A stretch of 52,453 bases of DNA from Ruminococcaceae bacterium UBA2854. GTDB taxonomy: Bacteria; Bacillota; Clostridia; Oscillospirales; Acutalibacteraceae. Where the stretch lies: positions 1 to 52,453 of the forward strand of contig DEFK01000027.1 of assembly GCA_002350765.1 (NCBI GenBank), read 5' to 3'. Made by a program: the position numbers and the translations under genes. Within the stretch, counting starts at the first letter, position 1. Every line of letters begins with the position of its first letter. The notes under the pieces are model-generated. The model did no database searches and was not told the DNA's origin. It was given only the letters and a program-made list of their open reading frames with translations. Positions 8,570-16,242 of this stretch are shown one piece after another.

Positions 8570-9322
8570 ATGAAAAGGATTATTGCGATTCTGGCGGTAT
8601 TATTTCTTCTTATAACGCCCCTTTCCGCTTACGCTTCGGACTCGAAGATGTATACCGATAATATAAAAGCGGATAACAACAGGCTTTTTGATGTTCCGAT
8701 TTATTTAAGCTCCCCGAAAACTCTCTGTGCGGCGACCTTTACCGTGAGTTATAATCCCTCGGCGGTAGCTTTTAGAAAGGTGAGCGCGAATATTACAAAC
8801 GCTAAGGTGAAGTTCAGCGATAACGGAAGAAAGGTTAAGGCGATTTTTCTCTGCCCGAACGGAGTAAGGATAAATAAGAAATCCCTTATTATAAGCGTTA
8901 AGTTTAAAACGCTTAGGGAGGGCAGCTCCGATATTAATATTTCGGCGTCCGATACCGTAAGCGTGAACGCTAAGAATTTTACTCCGCCCGCTTCGGTAAA
9001 GTGTAATGTGACTTGCGGCGGAAAAACCTCCCGTATAAAAGACGCGGGCGTTTCCGCGAGAAACAGGAGTAACAGAAGCGGCGGATATTATAACGCGGAT
9101 AATTCCGATTCCGACGACGCGGACAACGACAGCGTTTCGAGCGGCAACAGCTCTGAAAATGCAAATGACGGATATGAAGTAGACGCGTCTACGGGCAATA
9201 TAGAACCTCCGATATATCTTGTGATCTGCGTCGCGTTGTTATCGGCAATAATTACTGCGCTCGTTATGTATTTCGCTACACGAAAGAAAAAGAACGGTAA
9301 AAATGACTCAAATAAAGGTTAA
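8570..9322 (+). CDS. Membrane-anchored cohesin-like surface protein
   Basis: 250 residues. The start at 8570 is set by TAGGAGG 7 nt upstream; longer in-frame starts would put a charged tail before the signal peptide. Order: signal peptide (1-22, ending YAS), a beta-sandwich of about 130 residues resembling cohesin domains (DVPIYLSSP, AATFTVSYNPSAVAFRKV and LIISVKFKTLREGSSDI are typical cohesin strand patterns), a Ser/Asp/Asn-rich spacer (about 165-205), one transmembrane helix (about 214-236) and a short Lys-rich cytoplasmic tail. There is no LPxTG motif. Cohesins bind dockerins in cellulosomes and amylosomes; a dockerin protein is encoded at 26319-28616. The cohesin call rests on pattern only and could also be another carbohydrate-binding-like sandwich. 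Confidence 0.75.
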   Translation: MKRIIAILAVLFLLITPLSAYASDSKMYTDNIKADNNRLFDVPIYLSSPKTLCAATFTVSYNPSAVAFRKVSANITNAKVKFSDNGRKVKAIFLCPNGVRINKKSLIISVKFKTLREGSSDINISASDTVSVNAKNFTPPASVKCNVTCGGKTSRIKDAGVSARNRSNRSGGYYNADNSDSDDADNDSVSSGNSSENANDGYEVDASTGNIEPPIYLVICVALLSAIITALVMYFATRKKKNGKNDSNKG

Positions 9323-9359
9323 ATCCACCGAGAGTAGACTTATTTCTATTGCCTTTTCG

Positions 9360-9388
9360 TTGAAAAAATCTTCTTTTATATTTAATAT
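9360..9388 (+). promoter_or_regulatory. Promoter of unknown membrane-protein gene
   Basis: TTGAAA (9360-9365), 17 bp, TAATAT (9383-9388), upstream of a GAGGGGATGG ribosome-site region before the ATG at 9410. Confidence 0.65.
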
Positions 9389-9409
9389 TGATATTGAGGG
9401 GATGGTAAG

Positions 9410-9946
9410 ATGAAAACTTATAAAGATTTGTATTCTTTTATATTAACCGCGCTGATAATGATTTCGATTCCTGTGACGGTATATGCCAATTCTTCTTGGC
9501 ATTGGGTATCGAAAACCAGACCGCTGGACTTGCTTCCGATAGTTATTGTTATAACATTGTTGATTGAAATCATCTCAATCAACTTTATCCCAAAGATAAG
9601 GAATTTAAAGCTCGTTATTCCCTCGGTGGGCTTAGCAAATATTGTTTCTTTTCTTATGCCGTATTTTTATGAGGCGGTAACTCCCAATAATCCGTATTCG
9701 CTTTATTGGGGCGGAAACGATTATTTATCCGTGATTAATTATACCGTTGATAGCGGCCCTGTTTATACAATATCCGCTGTTTATCTTTTCGTAACCTTAT
9801 TGGTGGAAACGCCGATAGTTTATCTTATATTCAGAAACAGAGTTGAAAGCAAGCGGATTCTGTTCGCGACAATTATCGGCTCTAACGTATTAACTACAAT
9901 AATTACAATTATAATTGAACAAACTATGTGTTACGGAGTTTGGTAA
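9410..9946 (+). CDS. Unknown integral membrane protein
   Basis: 178 residues, family not recognised. Visible: an N-terminal hydrophobic segment with a possible cut after VYAN, an aromatic SSWHWVSKTRP motif, then about four more membrane segments (near 43-62, 68-90, 120-140 and 150-172). A polar loop with several aromatic residues (NPYSLYWGGNDYLSVINY) lies between the third and fourth. It has its own promoter and terminator, so it is a single-gene unit with no functional hint from its neighbours. The WHW motif after the signal segment suggests an extracytoplasmic-facing conserved site, but no function is claimed. Confidence 0.75.
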   Translation: MKTYKDLYSFILTALIMISIPVTVYANSSWHWVSKTRPLDLLPIVIVITLLIEIISINFIPKIRNLKLVIPSVGLANIVSFLMPYFYEAVTPNNPYSLYWGGNDYLSVINYTVDSGPVYTISAVYLFVTLLVETPIVYLIFRNRVESKRILFATIIGSNVLTTIITIIIEQTMCYGVW

Positions 9947-9952
9947 AGAATA

Positions 9953-9988
9953 AAGGCAGAAAAGTTCGGCTGAACCTTTCTGCCTTTT
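9953..9988. terminator. Bidirectional terminator between membrane protein gene and murE
   Basis: AAGGCAGAAAAGTTC pairs with GAACCTTTCTGCCTT (one mismatch), flanked by T-rich and A-rich sequence. It suits both converging genes. Confidence 0.8.
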
Positions 9989-9989
9989 A

Positions 9990-10021
9990 AATTGCGCATT
10001 GCGCATTACGAATTGCGAATT
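9990..10021. repeat. Short ATTGCGCATTGCGC-type repeat
   Basis: ATTGCGCATTGCGCATTACG followed by AATTGCGAATT: tandem and inverted copies of TTGCGCA/TTGCGAA lying exactly between the terminator and the murE stop codon. It resembles the end of a small non-autonomous repeat, but no partner end was found. Confidence 0.4.
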
Positions 10022-11489
10022 ATTTAAGCCCAAGCTCCTCTAAGCTTTCCGCTATGAGCTCGCGCTCGTCCATATGATACTTAACGCCCTTGATTTCCTG
10101 GTAATCCTCGTGGCCTTTACCCGCGAGTACGATAATATCTCCGTCCTGAGCGTTTTCTATACAATACTTAATCGCGTCCTTGCGGTTGGGAACTACGACA
10201 TATTTGCCGTCGGTCTTAGCGAGACCTACCTTAATATCCTCGATAATGTCCATAACATCCTCGAAACGGCTGTTGTCCTCGGTAATTACGCTTAAATCCG
10301 AGAGCCGTCCGCTCGTTTCGCCCATCTCGTAACGGCGTACCTTAGGACGGTTGCCGCCCGCGCCGAACATTGTAATAAGGCGGTTCGGGTTGTACTGGCG
10401 TAGTGTAGTCAGTACGTTTTCCATAGAAAGCGCGTTGTGCGCGTAGTCGATAAGTAGGGTATAGTTGCCTGGCACGGGTACGATTTCGACTCTGCCCTTA
10501 ACGGCGACGGTCTTTAAGCCCTCGGCTATAGCCTCGTTGTCAATTCCCATCTCGGCGCAAACGCTTATCGCGGAAAGCGCGTTGTAAACGCTGAAATGTC
10601 CGGGAATAGCAACGTCAACCTGCATTTCCCTTTCACCCGATAGAGTAAATCTCGCGCCTAAAAATCCAGGGGTAGAGAGAAGTCTGTCGTCGGAAGCGAT
10701 ATAGTCCGCGTCCTTAGAGAAGCCGTAGGTTTTATATTCGCAGGTAGCGCCCTTTAAAATATCCTGCCATTTCTCATCATCGCGGTTGATAAGTCCGAGC
10801 CTGCATTTTTTAAACAGCATAGCCTTGCACTCGAGGTATTCGTCCATATCCTTATGCTCCGCTCCGCCGATATGGTCATGGGAGAAGTTCGTAAAAATAC
10901 CGTAGTCGAAGTCGATAGCGTCTACCCTGTGCCATTTAAGTCCGATTGACGACGCTTCGATAATCATCACCTTACAGCCCTCGTCAACCATCTGGCGCAT
11001 AGCCTTCTGGATTTCGTAGCTTTCGGGGGTAGTGTTGTTGGTGGGGATAGTTTTATCGCCGATAATTATTCCGAGCGTACCGATAGTACCGCTCTTTATA
11101 TTCTTACATTCAAGTATTCTTTTTATCATAGCGACGGTGGTGGTCTTACCCTTTGTACCCGTAATCGCTATAGTCGTAAGCTCCTTGGCGGGATTGCCGA
11201 AGAATTCCGCGCTGATATAGGCAAGAGATTCTCTCGTATCCTTAACCTTAACCACGGCGAGGTCTTTTGTGTCGATATCGAGCTCGTCGCTGACTAAGAT
11301 AGCGGACGCTCCCTTTTCTACCGCCTGAGCGGCGTAGGAATGACCGTCCGAGTTATAGCCCTTGAGGCAAACGAACATCGAATTAGGAGTAATTTTCCTC
11401 GAATCGTAGATAATGTCGGAAACTTCCGCGTCGGGATTTCCGCTTATTATTTCATAATCTATTGTTTTAAGCAGTTGTTTAAGTTTCAT
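10020..11489 (-). CDS. murE: UDP-N-acetylmuramyl-tripeptide synthetase (MurE)
   Basis: Adds the third stem amino acid to UDP-MurNAc-L-Ala-D-Glu in the cytoplasm. 489 residues. N-terminal Mur ligase domain with YDSRKITPNSMFVCLKG binding UDP-MurNAc, ATP loop GTKGKTTT near residue 110, central TNFSHDHIGG, and C-terminal IDYAHNALSMENVL plus the GAGGNRPKVRR segment. The amino-acid pocket reads DNSR where meso-diaminopimelate enzymes have DNPR. The retained Arg favours meso-Dap, but Lys cannot be excluded. It stands alone, not in a mur cluster, with its own promoter. The ATG at 11489 has AGGAGGGCGG upstream. Confidence 0.95.
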   Translation of the reverse strand: MKLKQLLKTIDYEIISGNPDAEVSDIIYDSRKITPNSMFVCLKGYNSDGHSYAAQAVEKGASAILVSDELDIDTKDLAVVKVKDTRESLAYISAEFFGNPAKELTTIAITGTKGKTTTVAMIKRILECKNIKSGTIGTLGIIIGDKTIPTNNTTPESYEIQKAMRQMVDEGCKVMIIEASSIGLKWHRVDAIDFDYGIFTNFSHDHIGGAEHKDMDEYLECKAMLFKKCRLGLINRDDEKWQDILKGATCEYKTYGFSKDADYIASDDRLLSTPGFLGARFTLSGEREMQVDVAIPGHFSVYNALSAISVCAEMGIDNEAIAEGLKTVAVKGRVEIVPVPGNYTLLIDYAHNALSMENVLTTLRQYNPNRLITMFGAGGNRPKVRRYEMGETSGRLSDLSVITEDNSRFEDVMDIIEDIKVGLAKTDGKYVVVPNRKDAIKYCIENAQDGDIIVLAGKGHEDYQEIKGVKYHMDERELIAESLEELGLK

Positions 11490-11516
11490 ATTTACCGCCC
11501 TCCTGTCATAGTTTTA

Positions 11517-11544
11517 ATTATAGCACATAAAGCCTGAATTACAA
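11517..11544 (-). promoter_or_regulatory. murE promoter
   Basis: Minus strand TTGTAA (11539-11544), 16 bp, extended TGCTATAAT (TATAAT at 11517-11522), followed by AGGAGGGCGG and the murE ATG. Confidence 0.75.
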
Positions 11545-11727
11545 CAGTAAAACGCAAATTCATTTTATTCGAGCAAAATGCACAATAAAAATAAAAAAGT
11601 ATCTAATTCAAGGCAAAATCAAATCGGCAAATTTCGGGTTTTGTGGGAAAAGTCCATAAATTAAAAAAAGTAATAGTGATTATGCACAAGAACCTTATAG
11701 GCAATATATACAAATACGGCGTATCCG

Positions 11728-11778
11728 TTTTGTGTAATATGCTAAATTTTAAAAATTTTGTTGTCATATTGCACAAAT
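11728..11778. promoter_or_regulatory. Inverted repeat upstream of the ABC importer
   Basis: TTTTGTGTAATATG (11728-11741) and CATATTGCACAAAT (11765-11778) are inverted copies matching at 12 of 14 positions, separated by 23 bp of A/T. The right arm contains TGCACAAAT, the same nonamer that forms the arms of the operators at 39555 and 41976. More GCACAA boxes occur at about 11579, 11683 and 11810. The region 11545-11821 has no gene and appears to be a regulatory stretch; a regulator site is inferred. Confidence 0.5.
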
Positions 11779-11821
11779 ATACAAGCCTGATTTGATTATT
11801 TAGACAAAAAGCACAAAGGGG

Positions 11822-11852
11822 ATTGTAATTTTAGTACAATTTGTGGTATTAT
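11822..11852 (+). promoter_or_regulatory. Candidate promoter and ATTGTA/TACAAT palindrome for importer operon
   Basis: TTGTAA (11823-11828), 18 bp, TATTAT (11847-11852). The -35 sits inside an ATTGTA-N7-TACAAT palindrome (11822-11840) that could be an operator. It leaves a leader of about 100 nt before the ATG at 11953. Confidence 0.5.
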
Positions 11853-11952
11853 TTATGTAGTGAAAAGATTGCGTAGTCCCCAATTTTGCGCAATCTCACT
11901 TGGCGCCTTTTTTGACGCTAAAAATACTATTTTTATGAAAGAAGGAATTCAA

Positions 11953-13308
11953 ATGAAAAAAATTATTGCGCTTTTATTAGCGACAATGATGCTCGTTGCA
12001 GTATTCGCAAGCTGCTCAAGCACGCCCGCTACTGAATCAGGTTCAAACGGCAGCGCTGACAACGGCTCGGCTGTAACTAACAATTCCGGTAAAACTGGTT
12101 TCGACAACGTAGCCAGCGAAGCCGACTTCGGAAGTGAGAAAAATGCTAAGTTAAAGGTTTGGGGTCCCGACGCTTATACAGAGCTCCTCAAAAAGCAGTG
12201 CGACGACTTTAAGAAAAAGTTCCCCAACCAGGTTGGTAAAATTGAAGTTGTAGTTCAGACTGAGGCTGAAGCAGGTACACAGATGCTTTCCGACGCTGAA
12301 GCAGGCGCGGACGTATTCGGTTTTGCTAACGACCAGCTTAACAACCTTGTTAACGCAGGCGTTATCGCTCAGATCGCTCCCAAGTACGCTGCTGATATCC
12401 AGGCTACTAACCTCAAAGAGGCTGTAGACGCTTGTACTCTTGCTAACCCCAAGACTAAGAAGGATACACTCTATGCTATGCCCGAAACAGGAAACGGCTA
12501 CTTCCTCGTTTATGATAAGTCAGTAGTTTCCGATAAGGACGCAGGCTCATTCGAGAAGGTTCTCGCTGACTGTAAGAAAGCCGGCAAGCAGTTCATCATG
12601 GACGCTGGTAACGGTTACTATTCATGTATGTTCCTCTTCACAGGCGGACTCAGACTTACAGGCTTAGAGGCTGACCAGATTACTCAGAAATTCAACAAAT
12701 ATGACGAAGATCAGGTTGTTGCTTCAATGAAAGCGTTCTCAACTCTTATGCACAAGTACACAGGTACTTTCAAGAGCTTAGCTGTAAGTAACATTCCTTC
12801 AGGCTTTACTTCAACTAAGACAAGAAAGTCAACTTGCGGCGCTGGTATCGACGGTAACTGGGATACAGCTGCTATCAAGCTTGCTTTAGGTAAGAACTTC
12901 GGCGCTGCCAAGCTTCCTACAATCAACATCAACGGCAAGGATCAGCAGATCTGGTCAATGTACGGTTATAAGTCAATCGCTGTTAACGCTGCTTCCAAGT
13001 ATCCCCGTACATCTCAGGTTCTCGCATACTATCTCGCTTCCGAGAAGTGCCAGGACGAGAGATGCTCTAAGTTAGGCTGGAGCCCGACAAACACAGCTTC
13101 CGTAGAGAAAGACGCTGTTAAGAGCGACGTTGCTATCACAGCATTACTCGACCAGAGTAAGTTCTCTGTTGCACAGGTTAACATCGGTAAAATCTGGGAT
13201 CCGTTCGGCAACCTTGGTAACAAGCTTATCGCTAACGATACTAATCCCAAGACTTACGACTTTAAGGATCTCCTTGATAAGACTATCAGCAATATCGTAG
13301 ACGGCTAA
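11953..13308 (+). CDS. Sugar ABC transporter substrate-binding lipoprotein (maltodextrin type)
   Basis: 451-residue extracellular binding protein of the MalE-like extracellular solute-binding family 1. The start at 11953 is preferred because it gives a clean lipoprotein signal (MKKIIALLLATMM, lipobox FASC at Cys21) with AAGGAA 8 nt upstream; a longer frame from 11860 has no such signal. A low-complexity Ser/Gly/Asn linker follows (about 25-55), then the two-lobed domain beginning AKLKVWGPDAYTELLKKQ. It is first gene of an importer operon with two permeases, followed by a GH13 lipoprotein, which points to maltodextrin or another alpha-glucan product. Codon use is unusually biased and uniform, as expected for a highly expressed gene (inference). 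Confidence 0.92.
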   Translation: MKKIIALLLATMMLVAVFASCSSTPATESGSNGSADNGSAVTNNSGKTGFDNVASEADFGSEKNAKLKVWGPDAYTELLKKQCDDFKKKFPNQVGKIEVVVQTEAEAGTQMLSDAEAGADVFGFANDQLNNLVNAGVIAQIAPKYAADIQATNLKEAVDACTLANPKTKKDTLYAMPETGNGYFLVYDKSVVSDKDAGSFEKVLADCKKAGKQFIMDAGNGYYSCMFLFTGGLRLTGLEADQITQKFNKYDEDQVVASMKAFSTLMHKYTGTFKSLAVSNIPSGFTSTKTRKSTCGAGIDGNWDTAAIKLALGKNFGAAKLPTININGKDQQIWSMYGYKSIAVNAASKYPRTSQVLAYYLASEKCQDERCSKLGWSPTNTASVEKDAVKSDVAITALLDQSKFSVAQVNIGKIWDPFGNLGNKLIANDTNPKTYDFKDLLDKTISNIVDG

Positions 13309-13339
13309 TAGGCTAAAGGTAAAAGATTTAAAAGTTTTT

Positions 13340-13367
13340 AAGGTAGCCCGCGCCCGCGGGCTGCCTT
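13340..13367 (+). terminator. GC-rich hairpin between binding-protein and permease genes
   Basis: AAGGTAGCCCGCG pairs with CGCGGGCTGCCTT-type sequence. It has no long T-run after it, so it is more likely a partial attenuator or mRNA-stabilising hairpin that raises binding-protein level relative to permeases than a full stop. Confidence 0.65.
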
Positions 13368-13527
13368 ACCCGAAATTAATGTGAATTCGTTATCGTGTAA
13401 TTTTGAAAATTATTAAGTTTAAATAATGATTTTTGAAATAAAGGGGAACAGGATAACGCAAGAATTATTATGTAAGCTTAATATTTTTATAATATTAAAA
13501 TAAAAAGAAAAAAGGGAGAGTGATTTG

Positions 13528-15066
13528 ATGAGATATATTGATTATATGCAGCTGAATCCTTTCCAGAAGTTCGGTTATAACTTTTCCAAATTCTTTAAGA
13601 AACTACCCTCTGCGCTCGCCAACTTCTTTAAGATGTTGGGTAGAGCTATAGTAGGATTTTTCGTAGGAATAGGAAAAGGTTTCGCTAACTACGGAAAAAG
13701 ATTTGTAAAAGGCGACATTTTCGTAAAGTTGTCTTATCTCATCTTTGGCGTTTCCAATATTGTGAGAGGCCAAATTATTAAGGGACTGTTGTTCCTTGTT
13801 ACTGAAGCGGCGTATATTTGTTATATGTTATTCTTCGGAATTAACTATATTTCAAAAATCAGCGTCCTCGGTGTTACTAACGACGGAAAAACTATGTTAC
13901 CTAACTCGCTCGGCTACCAGGCAAAGCACGAGGTGTTTAACGGATTTAGCTATGACACACAGTTCATGGATAACTCTATGCTTATTCTCCTCTATAGTGT
14001 ACTTACAATAGTTATTACTATTGCGTTTATCGCTATTTATATTGCCAGCACAAAGAGCGCTTATAAGGTTTGCGAGGATAAGAAAAACGGCGTGGCTATC
14101 CTTAGCTTCCGCGAGGAAATCAAGCAGTTCTTCGACGAGAAATTCCATGTTACTCTTATGACAATTCCTTGTCTTTTAATCGGCTGCTTTACAATCCTGC
14201 CTCTTATCTTTATGATACTTATCGCGTTTACTAACTTCGATAACGCGCACCAGCCCCCCGGAAACCTGTTCCAGTGGGTAGGCTTAAGCAACTTCGGCGA
14301 CCTTGTAAATATTACTAAGGGCGCTGTAAAGGCTAAGACCTTTGTAAATCTTGCTGAATGGACAATCATCTGGGCGATTTTCGCTACATTCTCGAACTAT
14401 ATCGCAGGTATGATCGTTGCGCTTATGATCAACAAAAAGGGTATTAAGCTTAAGGCTTTATGGAGAACTCTTTTCGTTGTTGTAATCGCTGTACCTCAGT
14501 TCGTATCCCTTCTCCTTATGAGCCAGATGCTCCAGGAGAACGGCGCTATCAACCAGTTCTTAAGCTTAATTACAGGCCAGAACGTAGGTTATAAATTCCT
14601 TGATTCTGCGCTCTCGGCGCGAATCACGGTTATCGTTGTAAATATCTGGATCGGTATTCCGTATACTATCCTTATTACATCAGGTATTCTTATGAATATT
14701 CCCGCTGACCTTTATGAGTCGGCAACTATCGACGGCGCGGGTCCCGTTAAGAGCTTTATGAAGATCACACTTCCTTATATGCTCTTCGTTACAACCCCGT
14801 ATCTTATCACAAGCTTTATCGGTAACATCAATAACTTTAACGTTATTTACCTCCTTACGAACGGTGGACCAACCACGGAGGAATATTACAACGCGGGTTA
14901 TACCGATATCCTTGTAACGTGGCTGTTTAAGCTGACTATGGGACAGACGCATGACTACAACCTTGCCGCCGCGATAGGTATTCTTGTATTTATTGTTTGC
15001 GCGACCTTGTCGCTGATTACATTCAACCTGACTAAGTCCGCAAAAGACGAGGAGGCGTTCTCATGA
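13528..15066 (+). CDS. Sugar ABC transporter permease (MalF type)
   Basis: 512 residues. ATG at 13528 follows AAAGGGAGAG. An amphipathic N-terminal extension of about 60 residues precedes the first membrane segments (about 70-110). More helices and a polar stretch follow, and then the core binding-protein-dependent permease domain with about six helices from residue 215. The cytoplasmic EAA loop reads YESATIDGAGPVKSFMKITLP near 390-415, the docking site for the ATPase. It overlaps the next permease gene by 4 bp (ATGA). No ATPase gene is present; in Bacillota such importers commonly share one multitask ATPase (MsmX type). Confidence 0.92.
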   Translation: MRYIDYMQLNPFQKFGYNFSKFFKKLPSALANFFKMLGRAIVGFFVGIGKGFANYGKRFVKGDIFVKLSYLIFGVSNIVRGQIIKGLLFLVTEAAYICYMLFFGINYISKISVLGVTNDGKTMLPNSLGYQAKHEVFNGFSYDTQFMDNSMLILLYSVLTIVITIAFIAIYIASTKSAYKVCEDKKNGVAILSFREEIKQFFDEKFHVTLMTIPCLLIGCFTILPLIFMILIAFTNFDNAHQPPGNLFQWVGLSNFGDLVNITKGAVKAKTFVNLAEWTIIWAIFATFSNYIAGMIVALMINKKGIKLKALWRTLFVVVIAVPQFVSLLLMSQMLQENGAINQFLSLITGQNVGYKFLDSALSARITVIVVNIWIGIPYTILITSGILMNIPADLYESATIDGAGPVKSFMKITLPYMLFVTTPYLITSFIGNINNFNVIYLLTNGGPTTEEYYNAGYTDILVTWLFKLTMGQTHDYNLAAAIGILVFIVCATLSLITFNLTKSAKDEEAFS

Positions 15067-15917
15067 TAAAAAGTTATAAATTAAGACGTACTCTCGCAAA
15101 TACGATTATCTATATTATTCTTGCGGTATTAGGCATTATCTGGGTTGCTCCGCTTGCGTACCTTGTAATGCAGTCATTCAGTGCCGACCCCGGTGCTGTT
15201 CCGCAGACACTTATCCCCGAAACTTTCGGTGTTAACAACTATGTAAGACTCTTTACTGAAACACAGAGCCTTAACTTCCCGAGATGGTATATCAATACTT
15301 TTGTTGTAGCTTGCTTTAGCTGCGTAATCTCTACAATCAGTGTACTTATGGTTGCGTATGCTTTCTCACGACTCAGATTCAAGAGCCGTAAAAAGTTTAT
15401 CAACATCGGTATGATTCTCGGAATGTTCCCCGGTTTTATGACAATGATAGCTATTTACTATCTCTTAAAGGCTATGGGTCTTACTCAGACTCTCGTTGCT
15501 CTCGTTATCTGCTATTCGGCAGGCGCGGGCTTGGGATTCCAGATTTCGAAGGGCTTCTTCGATACGATTCCGCGAGCTCTTGACGAAGCGGCGACGATTG
15601 ACGGCGCTACAAAGAACCAGGTATTCTGGAAGATTATTCTTCCGATGTCTAAGCCTATCGTTGTTTATACTGTACTTACCGCCTTTATCGGACCTTGGAC
15701 AGACTTTATCCTTGCGAAGATTATTATGGGTGATAGTGTTGACAACTATACGGTTGCGATCGGACTCCAGAAAATGTTGGATAACGACCATCTTGATAAG
15801 TGGTTTAAACGATTCTTATCAGGCTCGGTTCTTGTTGCGGTACCGGTTACACTCCTGTTCCTCAAAATGCAGAACTATTACGTTGAAGGCGTTACCGCCG
15901 GCGGCGTTAAGGGTTAA
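15063..15917 (+). CDS. Sugar ABC transporter permease (MalG type)
   Basis: 284 residues, six predicted membrane helices. The EAA loop is ALDEAATIDGATKNQVFWKI near 178-200, and the typical C-terminus ends YYVEGVTAGGVKG. Its start overlaps the stop of the MalF-type gene, giving coupled translation. Together with the upstream lipoprotein it makes a complete importer apart from the ATPase. A terminator follows within 25 bp. Confidence 0.93.
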   Translation: MIKSYKLRRTLANTIIYIILAVLGIIWVAPLAYLVMQSFSADPGAVPQTLIPETFGVNNYVRLFTETQSLNFPRWYINTFVVACFSCVISTISVLMVAYAFSRLRFKSRKKFINIGMILGMFPGFMTMIAIYYLLKAMGLTQTLVALVICYSAGAGLGFQISKGFFDTIPRALDEAATIDGATKNQVFWKIILPMSKPIVVYTVLTAFIGPWTDFILAKIIMGDSVDNYTVAIGLQKMLDNDHLDKWFKRFLSGSVLVAVPVTLLFLKMQNYYVEGVTAGGVKG

Positions 15918-15937
15918 TTCCCTGTTCAAAAAATTAA

Positions 15938-15966
15938 AAAGGGCGGCTTTATGTCGCCCTTTTCTT
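15938..15966 (+). terminator. Terminator of importer operon
   Basis: AAAAGGGCGGC and GTCGCCCTTTT form a stem followed by TTCTTAAA, 20 bp after the permease stop. Confidence 0.8.
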
Positions 15967-15990
15967 AAATACGAAGAAATGCTTTTCCAA

Positions 15991-16228
15991 AGGCGTGATT
16001 TGGAGCGGCAGCTCGCTATTTTCATAAACACAAGGAAATAGCTTTATTAAGACCACGCCGTTGAAGAAGCTTTACGGACATTCAAACACTTCAAAAGGCG
16101 TGATTGCTTACGGCAGCTCGCCATTTTCATAAATACAAGGAAATAGCTTTATTAAGACCACGCCGTTGAAGAAGCTTTACGGACATTTAAACGCTTCAAA
16201 AGGCGTGATTTGCTTACGGCAGCTCGCC
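15991..16228 (+). repeat. 105-bp tandem repeat, 2.3 copies, with embedded hairpins
   Basis: Unit 1 is 15991-16095, unit 2 is 16096-16200, and a partial third copy is 16201-16228. Each unit starts AGGCGTGATT, carries a GGCAGCTCGCC-like mini-hairpin, then a shared core with AATAGCTTTATTAAGACCAC. Across each unit junction CACGCCGTTGAAG pairs with CTTCAAAAGGCGTG, giving a long hairpin. It fills the gap between the importer terminator and the GH13 lipoprotein gene, whose ribosome site begins right after the third partial copy. Related hairpins occur at 21341-21539. Confidence 0.85.
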
Positions 16229-16242
16229 GCGAGGTATAGACA

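Noticed and set aside
13525..13527. TTG start for the MalF-type permease
   Set aside because: The ATG immediately after it at 13528 has a better distance to the ribosome site.
15991..16228. CRISPR array
   Set aside because: Whole 105-bp units repeat without short constant repeats and variable spacers, and there are no cas genes.
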